Assembly: GCA_003519545.1 (NCBI GenBank)
Contig: DOWN01000327.1
Span: forward strand, 392 to 7,925
Reading direction: 5' to 3'
Length of the DNA: 7,534 nucleotides
DNA from: Bacteroidota bacterium
GTDB lineage: Bacteria; Bacteroidota; Ignavibacteria; Tepidaquicellales; Tepidaquicellaceae
The notes beneath the pieces were generated by a model. It searched no databases. It was not told the origin of the DNA and worked only from the letters and a program-made list of their open reading frames with translations. The first letter of the stretch is position 1. Each line of letters starts with the position of its first letter. Below, piece after piece: positions 7,516-7,534 of this stretch. The position numbers and the translations under genes were made by a program.

Positions 7516-7534
7516 TTATTTTTCGAGTAAAAGT
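7516..7534 (-). other. Possible last codons of an upstream operon gene
   Basis: On the minus strand, one frame of the final bases reads Leu-Leu-Leu-Glu-Lys-stop, with TAA at 7518-7516. This would leave 25 bases to the adaptor start, similar to the adaptor-permease spacing, and no Bacteroidota-type promoter is visible between. An upstream gene, for example an outer-membrane channel or regulator, is therefore plausible. Five codons are far too few to identify anything, and a stop codon in one frame of AT-rich DNA is expected by chance. Confidence 0.15.

Noticed and set aside
1..7534. CRISPR array, insertion sequence, tRNA/rRNA or phage element
   Set aside because: No regularly spaced repeats, transposase or integrase coding, terminal inverted repeats, or RNA gene signatures were seen on either strand.

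Overview
The window is AT-rich (visually about one-third G+C) and all real genes lie on the minus strand, so transcription runs from high to low coordinates. The likely source is a member of the Bacteroidota/Chlorobi/Ignavibacteria group (FCB superphylum). The evidence is type IX secretion (T9SS) C-terminal sorting sequences of the NYPNPFNPET kind, a Bacteroidota-type promoter (TTTG, 19 bases, TAnnTTTG), no Shine-Dalgarno sequences before starts, and signal peptides cleaved directly before glutamine. The phrase PNPFNPET is especially common in Ignavibacteria and relatives, but this is not proof of the taxon.

First transcription unit, 7490 down to 3236: an RND-type tripartite efflux pump without its outer-membrane channel. 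A periplasmic adaptor lipoprotein (7490-6456) is followed after 34 bases by a full-length inner-membrane RND permease (6421-3236). The pair ends at a clear intrinsic terminator at 3184-3152. The outer-membrane TolC-like partner and any regulator would have to lie beyond 7534 or elsewhere.

Second transcription unit, from a promoter at about 3117-3087 down past the left edge: two tandem paralogous secreted proteins. The first (3055-1427) is complete, with a signal peptide, a cysteine-containing body and a T9SS type A sorting domain. The second (1430 to the left edge) overlaps it by four bases (ATGA) and is cut by the window edge just as its own sorting domain begins. The two align almost end to end, but the second has lost part of an acidic DD...GCD motif and most of the cysteines.

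The pump exports small molecules across the envelope, while the paralogs are predicted cell-surface or secreted proteins of unknown function. The terminator and promoter between them argue for independent expression. No mobile element, CRISPR array, tRNA or rRNA was seen. The most notable item is the divergent, translationally coupled T9SS paralog pair. The pump looks mostly ordinary, with an Arg in place of the usual transmembrane Lys and an enlarged TM11-TM12 loop.
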